Positions 1 through 8,581 of a DNA stretch of 64,000 nucleotides are shown here, in pieces. The stretch lies in contig OW818679.1 of assembly GCA_942493145.1 (NCBI GenBank), positions 2,418,001-2,482,000 on the forward strand. The letters are read 5' to 3'. Source of the stretch: ENR-C20 sp942493145 (GTDB lineage Bacteria > Bacillota > Clostridia > Acetivibrionales > DTU013). The number at the start of each line of letters is the position of its first letter. Within the stretch, counting starts at the first letter, position 1. Made by a program: the position numbers and the translations under genes. The notes under the pieces were generated by a model that was not told where the DNA came from, did not search any database, and was given only the letters and a program-made list of their open reading frames with translations.

Positions 1-149
1 ACAAGTATCGGATCAACAACGCCTCTCTCCACTGCATCCATTATTGCGTCAATTACAGCCGCCTTGCCTGCGCCCGCTACCGCCATTACGCTTTTCCTGC
101 CCGTGCCGGACGACATGTTCAATATTTCTTCAAAGCTATGTAGTTCCAT
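1..149 (-). CDS. ptb: Phosphate butyryltransferase, N-terminal part (gene runs off window start)
   Basis: Only the first 49 codons are in the window. The protein starts MELHSFEEIL and continues with the KSVMAVAGAGKAALIDA-like segment, which matches the N-terminus of phosphate acetyl/butyryltransferases (Rossmann-like start, then the segment that begins the V-x-D-x-I-L strand). The enzyme exchanges CoA of butyryl-CoA for phosphate, giving butyryl phosphate. The ATG at 149 is preceded by a GGAAGG/AAGGAAA purine tract. It lies 15 bp after the butyrate kinase stop, so the order buk-ptb is one transcript; the kinase then makes ATP from the acyl phosphate. Assignment to ptb rather than pta rests mainly on the adjacent buk. 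Confidence 0.75.
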   Translation of the reverse strand, partial: MELHSFEEILNMSSGTGRKSVMAVAGAGKAAVIDAIMDAVERGVVDPIL

Positions 150-164
150 TTTCCTTATCCCTTC

Positions 165-1223
165 CTATCCTTCATATTCATTAACGATTTCTTCGCCGCG
201 CATAATGCGGTATGCACCCTCTGCCAGAGACTGCATCTCATTTTCTCCAGGCTTGATATAAATAGGAACCTTCAGGTAGGCCAGCCTCTTCTTTACTTCG
301 TCAACCATACCTTCCCAATATGCTCCTCCACCTGTGATAATAATTCCGTCCACTTCGCCGCATGTAACGGGAAACATTGATGCTATCGATTTGGAGAGCT
401 GATAGGCCATAGCCTGCATGTATCTCAACGCATCCTCGTTTCCGTCCTTAATCATGCTTATAACCTCTCTGAGGTCATTGGTACCCAGAAGCGATACCAT
501 GCCGCCCTTGCCGTGATACCATCCCATAATTGTCTTTTCATCGTATTCCTTACTAAGGGCAAGAAGCCTCTCAGATCTTATAAAACCGCAACGCTCGGAT
601 GAAAATGTACCTGCGTCACCGGGTATCGTATCTGTCGGATGCCCCTTCGACCAGAAGCAGACTGAGTTACCTCCGCCTATATGTGCCACTATCAGGTTCA
701 TTTCCTCAAAGGGACGTCCCAGCTCCTTCGCTACAGCTATGCCCATTGCATGGCTGTTCAGTATATGGCACATACTGTCATGCTCTATTCCCTTTACTCC
801 AAATACTTTAGCCAGGGGGTTGAGCTCGTCGGAGGTAATCGGGTCATATATATACGCTGGTTTTCCTGCATTAGCTGCAATCTTTGCAGCAATTATCGGC
901 CCAAGTGAAGCGGGATGCGGCTCCTTCGGCCTTTCCTGCAGCGCCTTTATCAGACGTTCTCCTATTACAGTAGCTCCCGAGCTGACATTTGGCGGTGAAC
1001 CACCCCTTGAAATTACGCAATCAAGCACTCCGGGCTCATAGCCTGATTCTTTCAGAAAGTCCATAACGAGATTGTACCTGAAGTCCATCTGATCGAGCCA
1101 TGTCGGAAATGCCGACAACTCCTCCCTGGAATGTGAAAGGGACTTACTCATTATTTCCTTTGAGTCTTCAAAGATCGCTACCTTAGTAGATGTTGATCCA
1201 GGATTTAAGGCCAGTATTTTCAT
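165..1223 (-). CDS. buk: Butyrate kinase
   Basis: 352 residues, full length for the family. It is a member of the ASKHA (acetokinase) fold: phosphate-1 loop NPGSTSTKVA at residues 7-16, the VISRGG segment near residue 90, AHIGGGNSVC near 180 and the ITGGGAYW loop near 300. It converts butyryl phosphate plus ADP to butyrate plus ATP in the cytoplasm. The start ATG overlaps the stop of the MFS gene upstream by four bases (ATGA), so it is translationally coupled to it; ptb follows 15 bp downstream. The reading frame is intact, unlike many genes nearby. Branched-chain acyl kinases share these motifs, so the acyl chain is an inference. Confidence 0.92.
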   Translation of the reverse strand: MKILALNPGSTSTKVAIFEDSKEIMSKSLSHSREELSAFPTWLDQMDFRYNLVMDFLKESGYEPGVLDCVISRGGSPPNVSSGATVIGERLIKALQERPKEPHPASLGPIIAAKIAANAGKPAYIYDPITSDELNPLAKVFGVKGIEHDSMCHILNSHAMGIAVAKELGRPFEEMNLIVAHIGGGNSVCFWSKGHPTDTIPGDAGTFSSERCGFIRSERLLALSKEYDEKTIMGWYHGKGGMVSLLGTNDLREVISMIKDGNEDALRYMQAMAYQLSKSIASMFPVTCGEVDGIIITGGGAYWEGMVDEVKKRLAYLKVPIYIKPGENEMQSLAEGAYRIMRGEEIVNEYEG

Positions 1224-2416
1224 GTTGACTCCTTTCTCCTTCTCATGTTATTCTTTTTAACCAGTGTGAAGAATATAATAAATGCCATCAGTGCATATAT
1301 TTCACAGAAAATATAGAGGACCGTATATCCGAAATACTGCGAAATAACCCCGGCAATGGCAGCACCTAATGCGACCCCCAAATCCATTGCATTGTAAAAT
1401 GTAGAGTTTGCAGCCCCGCGGCGATCCTTCGGACATCTTTGTATAACAAGCACATTAAGCATAGGCTGTACTGTGCCGAAGCCAAATCCAAACAAAACGC
1501 CTCCAACCAGAAGTATCGGCAGACTGTTCGCCGCCGCAAACGCTATGAAGGCCAAAAATATGCAAATTATACCGGGAACGATAACGACTTCCGGTCCTTT
1601 CCTGTCGCTCACCTTACCTATTGTTACTCTTGTAAGCGTAAGCGCTGCCGCGTAAACAAGGAAGTAAAGCTTATAATTGGCAATTCCCCGATCGATGGAA
1701 AGCAGTGGAATAAAACCCGCAATCGAACCTACCCCTAATGCAACAAACAAAAGTACAAAGGATACATGTACTGAACCTTTTTCATAAAGCACCAGCTTCT
1801 TTTTTCCCTCGTCGGGTTTCCTGGCAGGTAACTTTTTTTCATATCTTACCAGGCTGGCAATAACGATACATATAACACCTACTACGCTGCAGATTTTGAA
1901 AAAAGCATCAAAGCCGAAATCCTCCATCACAAACACAGCAACAGGTGGTCCAATTGCTGTTGCAAGCACGCTTGACATGCCATAATAGCCTATTCCTTCG
2001 GATAAGCGGCTCGGGGGTATAATATCAGCCGCCATGGTCGCTGTAGTATTTGTGTTTGCCGAGAATCCCAATCCCTGTATAAAGCGTAAAACCAACAGTA
2101 CTGTTACCGTTTTTGCAAAACTGTATCCGGATAACGACAGCGCCACCAGAACAGCTCCTATAATGACTACCATACGCCGGCTTTTTATATCGCTCAGATA
2201 TCCCCAGAATGGGCGGACAATTATCGCGGCAACCATAAAAACCGTTACCATCAAGCCGGCAATAACATTGTTTGCTCCAAGTTTTTTTGTAAATAGCGGT
2301 AGTATGGTTGTAAACGAGTGAACAATTGTACTGTTAATTATCGCCAGCAGCAGTATTAATATAAAATCTGGCGTGAGCAATTTTTCTTTGTATGTAATTG
2401 CTTTGTTAGAGTCCAT
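1220..2416 (-). CDS. MFS transporter (12-TM), intact
   Basis: 398 residues with alternating hydrophobic segments that fit 12 transmembrane helices. The MFS motif A is visible after TM2 as WGYLSDIKSRR (residues 71-81), and a second copy-like loop GKVSDRKG lies in the C-terminal half. A strong ribosome site (AAGGAGGTG) sits 6 bp before the ATG at 2416. It is related to a second, broken MFS gene at 5468-6661. Overlap with buk suggests that it moves a substrate or product of the same pathway, for instance an aromatic acid in or butyrate out. The transported compound cannot be told from sequence. Confidence 0.85.
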   Translation of the reverse strand: MDSNKAITYKEKLLTPDFILILLLAIINSTIVHSFTTILPLFTKKLGANNVIAGLMVTVFMVAAIIVRPFWGYLSDIKSRRMVVIIGAVLVALSLSGYSFAKTVTVLLVLRFIQGLGFSANTNTTATMAADIIPPSRLSEGIGYYGMSSVLATAIGPPVAVFVMEDFGFDAFFKICSVVGVICIVIASLVRYEKKLPARKPDEGKKKLVLYEKGSVHVSFVLLFVALGVGSIAGFIPLLSIDRGIANYKLYFLVYAAALTLTRVTIGKVSDRKGPEVVIVPGIICIFLAFIAFAAANSLPILLVGGVLFGFGFGTVQPMLNVLVIQRCPKDRRGAANSTFYNAMDLGVALGAAIAGVISQYFGYTVLYIFCEIYALMAFIIFFTLVKKNNMRRRKEST

Positions 2417-2450
2417 TAATTCACCTCCTTAAAATGTAATCTAAAATAAA

Positions 2451-2483
2451 CTCCGCAGGGCCACATTTTAATGGTCCGCGGAG
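2451..2483 (-). terminator. Rho-independent terminator after the transhydroxylase genes
   Basis: On the minus strand CTCCGC/GCGGAG closes an imperfect stem that continues as GGACCA against TGGCCC around an A/T loop, followed by TTTATTTTAG. It sits 30 bp after the stop of the truncated small-subunit gene and 35 bp before the MFS gene at 2416, so the MFS-buk-ptb genes depend either on read-through or on a promoter inside the hairpin region. Confidence 0.7.
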
Positions 2484-2512
2484 TAAATCAAAAATATTTA
2501 CCTAATGTTCGT

Positions 2513-2641
2513 CTAACTCCTGTATAGGCGTGCAGAAACCGGCGTAAAATCATTTCCGAAATGCTCGTCCTTGCAAGCCAGGGAACAAGCATAGCATTGA
2601 TTACATTTTTCAACATCTACAATCATTACATATTTTTTCAT
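2513..2641 (-). pseudogene. Truncated iron-sulfur small subunit of pyrogallol-phloroglucinol transhydroxylase-like enzyme (athS-like remnant)
   Basis: A 42-codon open frame starts at an ATG overlapping the large-subunit stop (ATGA) and reads MKKYVMIVDVEKCNQCYACS and then LACKDEHFGND. This is the first 4Fe-4S motif (CxxCxxxC xxxCxxEH-like) of the DMSO-reductase-family ferredoxin subunit; the Pelobacter AthS protein starts in the same way and is several times longer. Here a TAG follows at codon 43 and a terminator begins 30 bp later, so the other three cluster motifs and the C-terminal domain are absent. That needs a deletion of several hundred bases and cannot be explained by a single-base error. 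Confidence 0.75.
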
Positions 2642-5166
2642 TTTAACCCCTCCCATTTTTTTATGTCGATTAGGGTTGAGTTAGGTGCAAACCCAGGAAC
2701 ATATTTTGATTGTGTTCTCTTGCTGGTGAGTATGTTTACGCATCCGCCCTTATCCGCACTGGGCTCGCCCGGAATAATCGGAAAATATCTGCCCGATGAA
2801 CAATATGCATGTATGGTAGCTGGTTTTACACGCTCAGTCAGCTTTGCAACACCAAGCACATCTCCGCGGTCATTATACATATCTACTATATCCCCATCCT
2901 TAATGCCCTTGGCTTTAGCTGTTTCAGGATGAATCCTTACCGTCAGGTAGTAATTACCGTCCTCTTTAAGCACACGGTGTTCCGGTATCTCCGAAAGCCA
3001 ATCGCTGTGCGCATCATAATGAGTATGGTAGCCGTAACGGGGATGAGGGCTTATAAGGTGCAGCGAGTATTTTTTAAACAGCGGCGACTTGTGGCCCTCC
3101 CAGCTGTGCTGGTATCTGGCGACAGGAGCACGTTCGTTATCATATGGCGTATTAGCTTTAAGGCTCTCTGCCTCAAATTCCAACTTACCTGTAGGCGTAT
3201 CCAGCAAATGCGCTTTATCCGTTCCTTTCAGCGGATTCAGCGTATCAGGCGTATCGCAGGCCCTGTCCTCATAAAACCAGCGGAAGGCAGGCGTAGACTT
3301 TTTATCCTCAGGAACAGGTACAATATAATACCCACGCTCCTTGAATTCTTCAAATGCCATTACCTTGGTCATATCTGATATATCGTAGAAACGCCTTATC
3401 CAATCCTCTACGCTTTTACCTTCGGTATAATCCTCACCACGGCCTAATCTTTCTGCAAGATCAGCAAAAATATCATAGTCTGATCTGGATTCTCCCACCG
3501 GTTCAATGCACTTGTGCTGATATAATACTATGCGGTAGTTACCGCCCGTAAAGCCATGATTTGAATATCCCCCAGGATTGCTTGCCTCGCTGATGTCCTC
3601 CCTTTCAAAGCTGGTACATGCAGGAAGGATAACATCCGCATATTTTGTCTCTGGATCCCACCAGACACTCTGGCTGACAACGCACTCCAGCTTTGGGCTC
3701 TTGTACATGCGTATCCAGTCGTTTGTTTCACTCATGGTCCCCATAAAGGAGCCTCCATAGCGGTAAAGCAAATGAACCTCCGAATGACTCTCCATCGGAT
3801 ATTCATATTTATTGAACTGCTGCATTACTGACTTTCCGCAGAAGCCGTCACCCATCCAGTTGATGGTGCCGTTGAGTATTGCGCTCGGAACCAATGTACG
3901 GAAAAGCTTTTGCCGTACCGGGTTTACAAACTCGATATTGCATATCGGAGCACGGGCTATGCTTCCTGCCGGATCTTGCATATGCAGGGAAATAGAAATT
4001 GCTGTCAACCGGAGACCCCATCTGAGCTCCCCATAGATTGTTTCCCGGCTTTCCGAGACCTTGCATTGCGGCGGAAAATCATTAGTCTCGCCCATTCATG
4101 CTCCATATGCGGTACGATGTGCGCACCGCCCCAGCGCCACGCGCTCCGCGAACCGGAATCGGTATTTTTTCTTTGCCCATTCTCTTGCCAGAGCCCAAAT
4201 AAGTGCTTCCTCTATTCCTGTCAATTCCGCTGCCCAGGCAGGAGTACGGGGTATTTCATCCTCGTCACCGAGAATATGCGTCTTCCAGGCATCAAATCCA
4301 TGCGTTTTAAGTTCTATGAAGTTCTTTTCATAGGTTCCTTCAGTCATCCATACATACGCAATTGCCTCTGCAAGCTGCAGCATCCGTACCCGGACGGGGT
4401 GCGATCCACTTTGAGAGCATCCTTCATGGCTGTGAAATTGCAGAATGGATCAATGTAAACCATTTTATTCCAAGCTCTTTCATCCATTCACTTCAGATTG
4501 CTGTTTCCTGTCCGTTATAGCCTCCCTGATGGTATCCGGTCGTTTGCCCAATGAACTATCATGTCTGTATTCTTGAGGCAGTCTTCAAGCATATCATAGG
4601 GCTCAGGACAGCCCAGGCGCCATGAATAACCGTATACATGAGGCGCACCCCAGTGGAAGCCTTCCCATGAATCAGGGTTGTCGAATATCTGCGTATAACC
4701 GATCATATTGAAAAAGCGAACAGAATGCGCTCATTTATAGCCCATCAGACCCCAATTATGATGGGAGCCGGTACATGGCTGTAAGCGATTCCTTTTTTAC
4801 CATATGTATCCTGTACCCTTTTGATTTCTCCGATACTATGTTCAATGCTTCTTCCCAGGTGGCCCGGCGATAGCCCGATTTCCCCCTGTTTTGCGGATTG
4901 CGTTCGCCATTCGGATCACTAAAATCCACCCGGATTTGCGGATATGATACTCGGTTTTCATAAACGCGTTGCTTTTCCGTATATACCATTGGGCCGAGTG
5001 TTGATTTTCTCGGAGGCGTGAAAACCTGCCCCCTTGCCGTAATACTCCAAGCTTCCGCATCATTTTTATTAAGTACAATGGGACGCACCCGCTTTATACG
5101 TCCGTCTTCAACATAAACCTTAACCGCGCCTCCAACAGTGCAGTTCGTAAAGATTTTTTCTTCCAT
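2638..5166 (-). pseudogene. athL: Pyrogallol-phloroglucinol transhydroxylase large subunit-like molybdoenzyme, multiply frameshifted
   Basis: The conceptual protein (about 840 residues; Pelobacter enzyme about 870) can be followed over its whole length in changing frames. Signature pieces are TARGQVFTPPRKS near 35, NPDSWEGFHWGAP, YGYSWRLGCPEPYDMLED (the serine of SWRLG matches the Mo-ligand context of the family), GKPGNNLWGAQMG, VVSQSVWWDPETKYADVILP, ISPHPRYGYHTH and KGGCVNILTSKR. In the known enzyme a bis-MGD molybdenum centre isomerises pyrogallol to phloroglucinol. At least eight indels are needed to join the pieces (for example near 4820, 4740, 4540, 4410, 4170, 4080) and in-frame stops lie near 4733 and 4495. 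Start ATG 5166 is chosen because MEEKIFTNCTVGG aligns with the family N-terminus; only a weak GGGG site precedes it. Residues between breaks are well conserved, so damage is recent or artefactual. Confidence 0.8.
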
Positions 5167-5283
5167 TATTGATCCCCTATGATTTGTTATCCGCAAACGT
5201 TGTGATACGTACCACAACAGCTGAATTCATATTCTGCTTGCGTGCCTTAGCTGCAATATTGATCTTACTCTTTAGTAGATTGA

Positions 5284-5312
5284 ATTATATAACAGCCGTT
5301 TTTAAATGTATA
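5284..5312 (-). promoter_or_regulatory. Candidate sigma-A promoter for the transhydroxylase genes
   Basis: On the minus strand TATACA (5307-5312) and TATAAT (5284-5289) are separated by 17 bp, about 118 bp upstream of the athL-like start codon at 5166. The -10 is perfect and the -35 matches 4 of 6 consensus bases. Confidence 0.4.
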
Positions 5313-5401
5313 ATACGCGTTTTCTATGATTTATTAGGCAAAATTTATGTGACAAAGTACCTGCTTCTCGAAGGTGAGCTGTAACTCATAATTTTTTTGG
5401 A

Positions 5402-5461
5402 TTATCTTTTTGGTTATCTCTTTGGTTATCTCTTTGGTTATCTCTTTGGTTATCTCTTTGC
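5402..5461. repeat. 12-bp tandem repeat, about five copies
   Basis: The unit TTATCTCTTTGG (plus strand) is repeated head to tail, with a slightly divergent first copy. It lies between the stop of the broken MFS gene (5468) and the athL-like promoter, so it is in the 3' untranslated region of one and the upstream region of the other. The copies are nearly identical, which points to recent slippage. The rest of 5167-5467 holds only the promoter candidate and A/T-rich sequence. Confidence 0.85.
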
Positions 5462-5467
5462 ACTGGT

Positions 5468-6661
5468 TTAGTGGGGTTGAAAATCCGTTTCCATCTGCTT
5501 GATCTTTCCACGGAAAAGCAGCACAATTGCAATTGCCACAAAAATGGGAAGTGTCATGACTCTCCACATAAGAACATAGCCTCCGGCGGTAACTACAAGA
5601 CCGGCGATAGTGGGGCCAATCAGGTTGCCCAGGTCAAAGCCAATATAGCTGGTGCTGCTGGCGGCTCCCCTGCGTTCCGGTGGAACGCTTTTCATGCACA
5701 GAGCACTGATCACCGGGGAGGATGCGCCAAAACCAAACGCGGCCACAAATGCTGCAAGCAAAAACATTGGCAGGCTGGTAGCGATACTGATGAGGAAAAA
5801 CGACGCCGCAAAGCAAAGCAGTGCGGGAATAATAACCCGCTGGAAGCCAAACCGGTCTGACAGGCCGCCTAACAGCGGTCGCGTAATGGAGCATGGTACA
5901 GGCGTACCTAGTGAAGTAATAGCCAATATTCCCACACGTTCTGCTCGGCTGCATAAATGACCATATAGGAATTGATCAGGCAGAAGCAGCTCACTAGAAG
6001 CGTCATTAAAACACTGGGGAGAATGGCCTCCTTGGCGATAATATTGTGCGGTGAGATTCGTAACTTTTTCTTTACAGTAGATGGCTCGCTTTTAACCGTG
6101 AATGTCATTACAATGGCGCAAAGCACCATGATCGCAGCGAACAGAAAGGTGGTGTTATAGCCGAAGTTGTTCGCGATCCACAGGCCAATGGCAGGCGAAA
6201 CTGCCTGACTGGCGGCTTGCGCCAGTGTAAACGTACCAATCCCCGCGCCTATTTTTTCTGGAGGCAACGCGCCGGTGGCGAGCGCCAGCGAATAGCAGGT
6301 AGCCGTGAATGCCATGCCCAACGCCCTGCAACAATCGGAACGCAATTATGAGCGGCAAAGATTCGGCAAGACCATATCCAGAGAGAAAGAAAGCATCATG
6401 ATTAACAGTGCAAACCGACAGTACGCGCTCCTTACGAAATGTGTCGATGATGGGACCGGAAATCATCTTAAACATCAGTGAAGTTATGGCATAAGCGCTG
6501 GCCACAAACCCCACGACTGTATAAGGCGCGCCAAGGGTATAGACATATTTCGTGATCAGCGACTGGATCATATACTGTCCGAGAAATAACAGTGCGTTGG
6601 CGATAAAGATGCAGAGAAACCGCCGGTTCCAGATTTTGGTGACCGGGGACAGCTCCATCAC
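5468..6661 (-). pseudogene. MFS transporter, frameshifted
   Basis: Three overlapping frames together give one MFS protein of about 397 residues. The N-terminal frame has LSPVTKIWNRRFLCIFIANA and motif-A-like GPIIDTFRKERVL; the middle frame has ALPPEKIGAGIGTFTLAQA; the C-terminal frame has RPLLGGLSDRFGFQR and ends KQMETDFQPH. Frame changes are needed near 6330-6345 (CTGCAACAA region) and 5920-5935. The first frame opens with GTG-ATG at 6661; an upstream ATG at 6714 with a good GGAG site would start an 18-codon frame whose TGA overlaps this start, so either a leader peptide or one more indel exists. It resembles the intact MFS at 1220-2416. Confidence 0.75.
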
Positions 6662-6726
6662 GAGTTTCTCGCGGCCTGACTGCAGATGCAGGCTGCGAAA
6701 AGATTAGTTTCCATATATTTTTTCTC

Positions 6727-7016
6727 CTATTCCTTACGGATCAGTCTTTCTTCAACATGATTAATGGCCTGTCTGACGGCTGAAGCAACTCCTCCGCTGA
6801 CGGAAAATCCCCTCCCCGCCGCGCTGGCTTCTTTAAATGGTTCGCCATCCGGTACCTGCTTGAGATTAATACCCTTTGCCTCAAAAACCCGACACCGCCC
6901 ATGTAAGGGCAGCAGGATGTCGCCATGAAGGGCTTTTTCCTCCGGAACATCGCACTGAATTCCTGAGCTTCCTGTAAACGCAAAGGTCAGCTACCGACGC
7001 ATTGACCGCGCTTCCC
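6727..7016 (-). pseudogene. [FeFe]-hydrogenase-like H-domain remnant (internal deletion and frameshift)
   Basis: Two frames carry matching bits of the iron-only hydrogenase large-subunit domain (PF02906 family): first AEKFxx-like EAQEFSAMFRRKKPFMATSC with the L1-type TSCCP motif, then in another frame FEAKGINLKQVPDGEPFKEA followed by AGRGFSVSGGVASAVRQAI and a TAG at 6727-6729. In intact proteins roughly 60-70 residues, including the MPCxxK motif, lie between these parts; here they are missing. The N-terminus is also absent because the upstream gene stops at 7018. Such short H-domain proteins occur in clostridial Fe-S proteins without proven hydrogenase activity. It cannot be functional as read. 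Confidence 0.55.
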
Positions 7017-7017
7017 T

Positions 7018-7896
7018 CTATACCGTGAGGAACGTTCTATCAAAAACCTCGCCAACCTCAAATATGCGGGAAGTAAGGCCCTGTTCAAAGGAATACTGCA
7101 TGGAAAGCTCAACGGCACTCCATACGTCCTCAATGCCGCAACGCAGTGCAAACGGCTCTTTCCGGTCTGCCGGAGGGTACGCCAGCTCAAGCCCCTTGCA
7201 CAACAGGCCATAAACCTCCTTAACAACGACGGGGTCCACATTATCGCGGACGACGACCATGTGGTTGACCGGCACTGCCTGGTGCTTTTTATACCACTGC
7301 GCAATTGAGCCGTCCACATCCGGGATGAGTTTCTCAAGCCCCTTAGGACCACCCTGCTTAGTTCCCATGATAACAGCTGCCAGTTCGCCGGAACGAACCA
7401 TTTCGGCAAGATCTGCGCCCTCCATAAGCTCAACATTGGTCGGGCATTTGTATTCGGCAACGTGCGGGGCTTCTGTCGTAACCCATGTAACCTCGTTTGA
7501 CGGCACTCCAAACTGCTCCTGAAGGATTCCGCGCACCCACAGGCCGGTGGTCTGGGTGTAGGCCCGCACTCCAACGCGCTTGCCTTTAAGATCCGACGGA
7601 CTTAAAGGGCCGAGTTCAGGATTGTACCACAGACTGCCGTGATGGAACTCGCCGCCCATGACTACCGGCAGAAGCTTAATCGGTATTCCGGCATCAAGAG
7701 CCTGCAAAAATGTCCCAAGGGCCATTTCGCACACATCGAAAGGCTGATCCTCAAGCATAACATCAAAGGCCTTGCTGATGGGCTTATATTCGGTAAAATT
7801 CAGCTTGACTAAAGGGCTTGAAAGTTCGCCCTCCTTAATCGCGCGGGTATTCGGATATGTATCGAGCACTATCGAAACTTCATGTACCTGAGACAT
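7018..7896 (-). CDS. 4,5-dihydroxyphthalate decarboxylase-like / NMT1-type periplasmic-binding-fold protein
   Basis: About 292 residues with no signal peptide. The opening VHEVSIVLDTYPNTRAIKEG, then FDVCEMALGTFLQALDAGIP, GGEFHHGSLWYNP and SDLKGKRVGVRAYTQTTGLW match the Pht5 / 4,5-dihydroxyphthalate decarboxylase group of the substrate-binding-protein fold. ATG 7896 is preferred over TTG 7899 because GGAGGA lies 8 bp upstream of it. In Pht5 the family decarboxylates a catechol-type dicarboxylate; in this operon a hydroxy-aromatic decarboxylase would fit a transhydroxylase downstream. A solute-binding role is the alternative, but absence of an export signal argues against it. Frame intact. Confidence 0.7.
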   Translation of the reverse strand: MSQVHEVSIVLDTYPNTRAIKEGELSSPLVKLNFTEYKPISKAFDVMLEDQPFDVCEMALGTFLQALDAGIPIKLLPVVMGGEFHHGSLWYNPELGPLSPSDLKGKRVGVRAYTQTTGLWVRGILQEQFGVPSNEVTWVTTEAPHVAEYKCPTNVELMEGADLAEMVRSGELAAVIMGTKQGGPKGLEKLIPDVDGSIAQWYKKHQAVPVNHMVVVRDNVDPVVVKEVYGLLCKGLELAYPPADRKEPFALRCGIEDVWSAVELSMQYSFEQGLTSRIFEVGEVFDRTFLTV

Positions 7897-7996
7897 CAAA
7901 AATTCCTCCTTTTATTCTTGGTGTAACTGGTTGGCGGAGCCGTTCGACTCCCACGGTGATGCCATTCATAGCCGACTGCGGGATTTCTGTCAATGG

Positions 7997-8581
7997 CTAT
8001 TGGCCAATTAGAGTTTTGCCCAGCTCAAAAGCTTTAATATTCAATTCAATAAAGGCGGGCTTTACATTTTCTCGTATGATTTTGTGCCAGTCTATATTCT
8101 CAAGTCCCATATATTTCACAATCGCACCGAGAAGTATAACATTTGTAACCCTGCTATTACCGATTTTTGCTGCTTCGGCGGGAGCGTCGATGGCAAAAAC
8201 AGTCTTTACAGCTTTCTCAAGCTCGCCTACAATATCCTCCGGATATTCCATGCGCCCGGTTATTACCGGAAGACCGGCAATACGCTCCGTACTAACAACA
8301 ATAGCGCCGTCAGGCTTTACATGGTCACACCAGCGCAGCGCCTCCATCTCCTCAAAGGACACCATAATATCGGCGTCTCCACGGCTAATCACTGGAGAGT
8401 CAACCTTCCCTGTTTCATTGTAGCGTACGTCTGATGAGACCGACCCGCCGCGTTGGCTCATTCCGTGGATTTCATTCATCTTCACATCGCAGCCTGCCTC
8501 CAGAAGGCCGAGTGTCAGCAGCTTACTGGCAGTTATAGTGCCTTGTCCGCCAACTCCAACAAGTAAAATGCTCTTTGTCAT
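7997..8581 (-). CDS. iorB: Indolepyruvate:ferredoxin oxidoreductase beta (gamma-domain) subunit
   Basis: 194 residues, normal length. The KSILLVGVGGQGTITASKLL start, NEIHGMSQRGGSV and DSPVISRGDADIMVSFE segments are typical of the pyruvate:ferredoxin oxidoreductase gamma/catalytic domain of IorB. With IorA it oxidatively decarboxylates 2-oxo acids (aryl pyruvates in the classic case) to acyl-CoA and reduces ferredoxin. Its ATG shares a base with the IorA stop (TAATG), so translation is coupled. Frame intact. Within this cluster it could process a 2-oxo acid released by the RraA-like aldolases; that is inference. Confidence 0.92.
   Translation of the reverse strand: MTKSILLVGVGGQGTITASKLLTLGLLEAGCDVKMNEIHGMSQRGGSVSSDVRYNETGKVDSPVISRGDADIMVSFEEMEALRWCDHVKPDGAIVVSTERIAGLPVITGRMEYPEDIVGELEKAVKTVFAIDAPAEAAKIGNSRVTNVILLGAIVKYMGLENIDWHKIIRENVKPAFIELNIKAFELGKTLIGQ

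Noticed and set aside
4720..4750. In-frame TGA in the athL-like gene as a selenocysteine codon
   Set aside because: The position does not match the molybdenum ligand (a serine in SWRLG further on), the gene has many other frame breaks, and I see no selenocysteine insertion structure.
5402..5461. CRISPR array
   Set aside because: The 12-bp units are directly adjacent with no spacers and there are no cas genes in the window.
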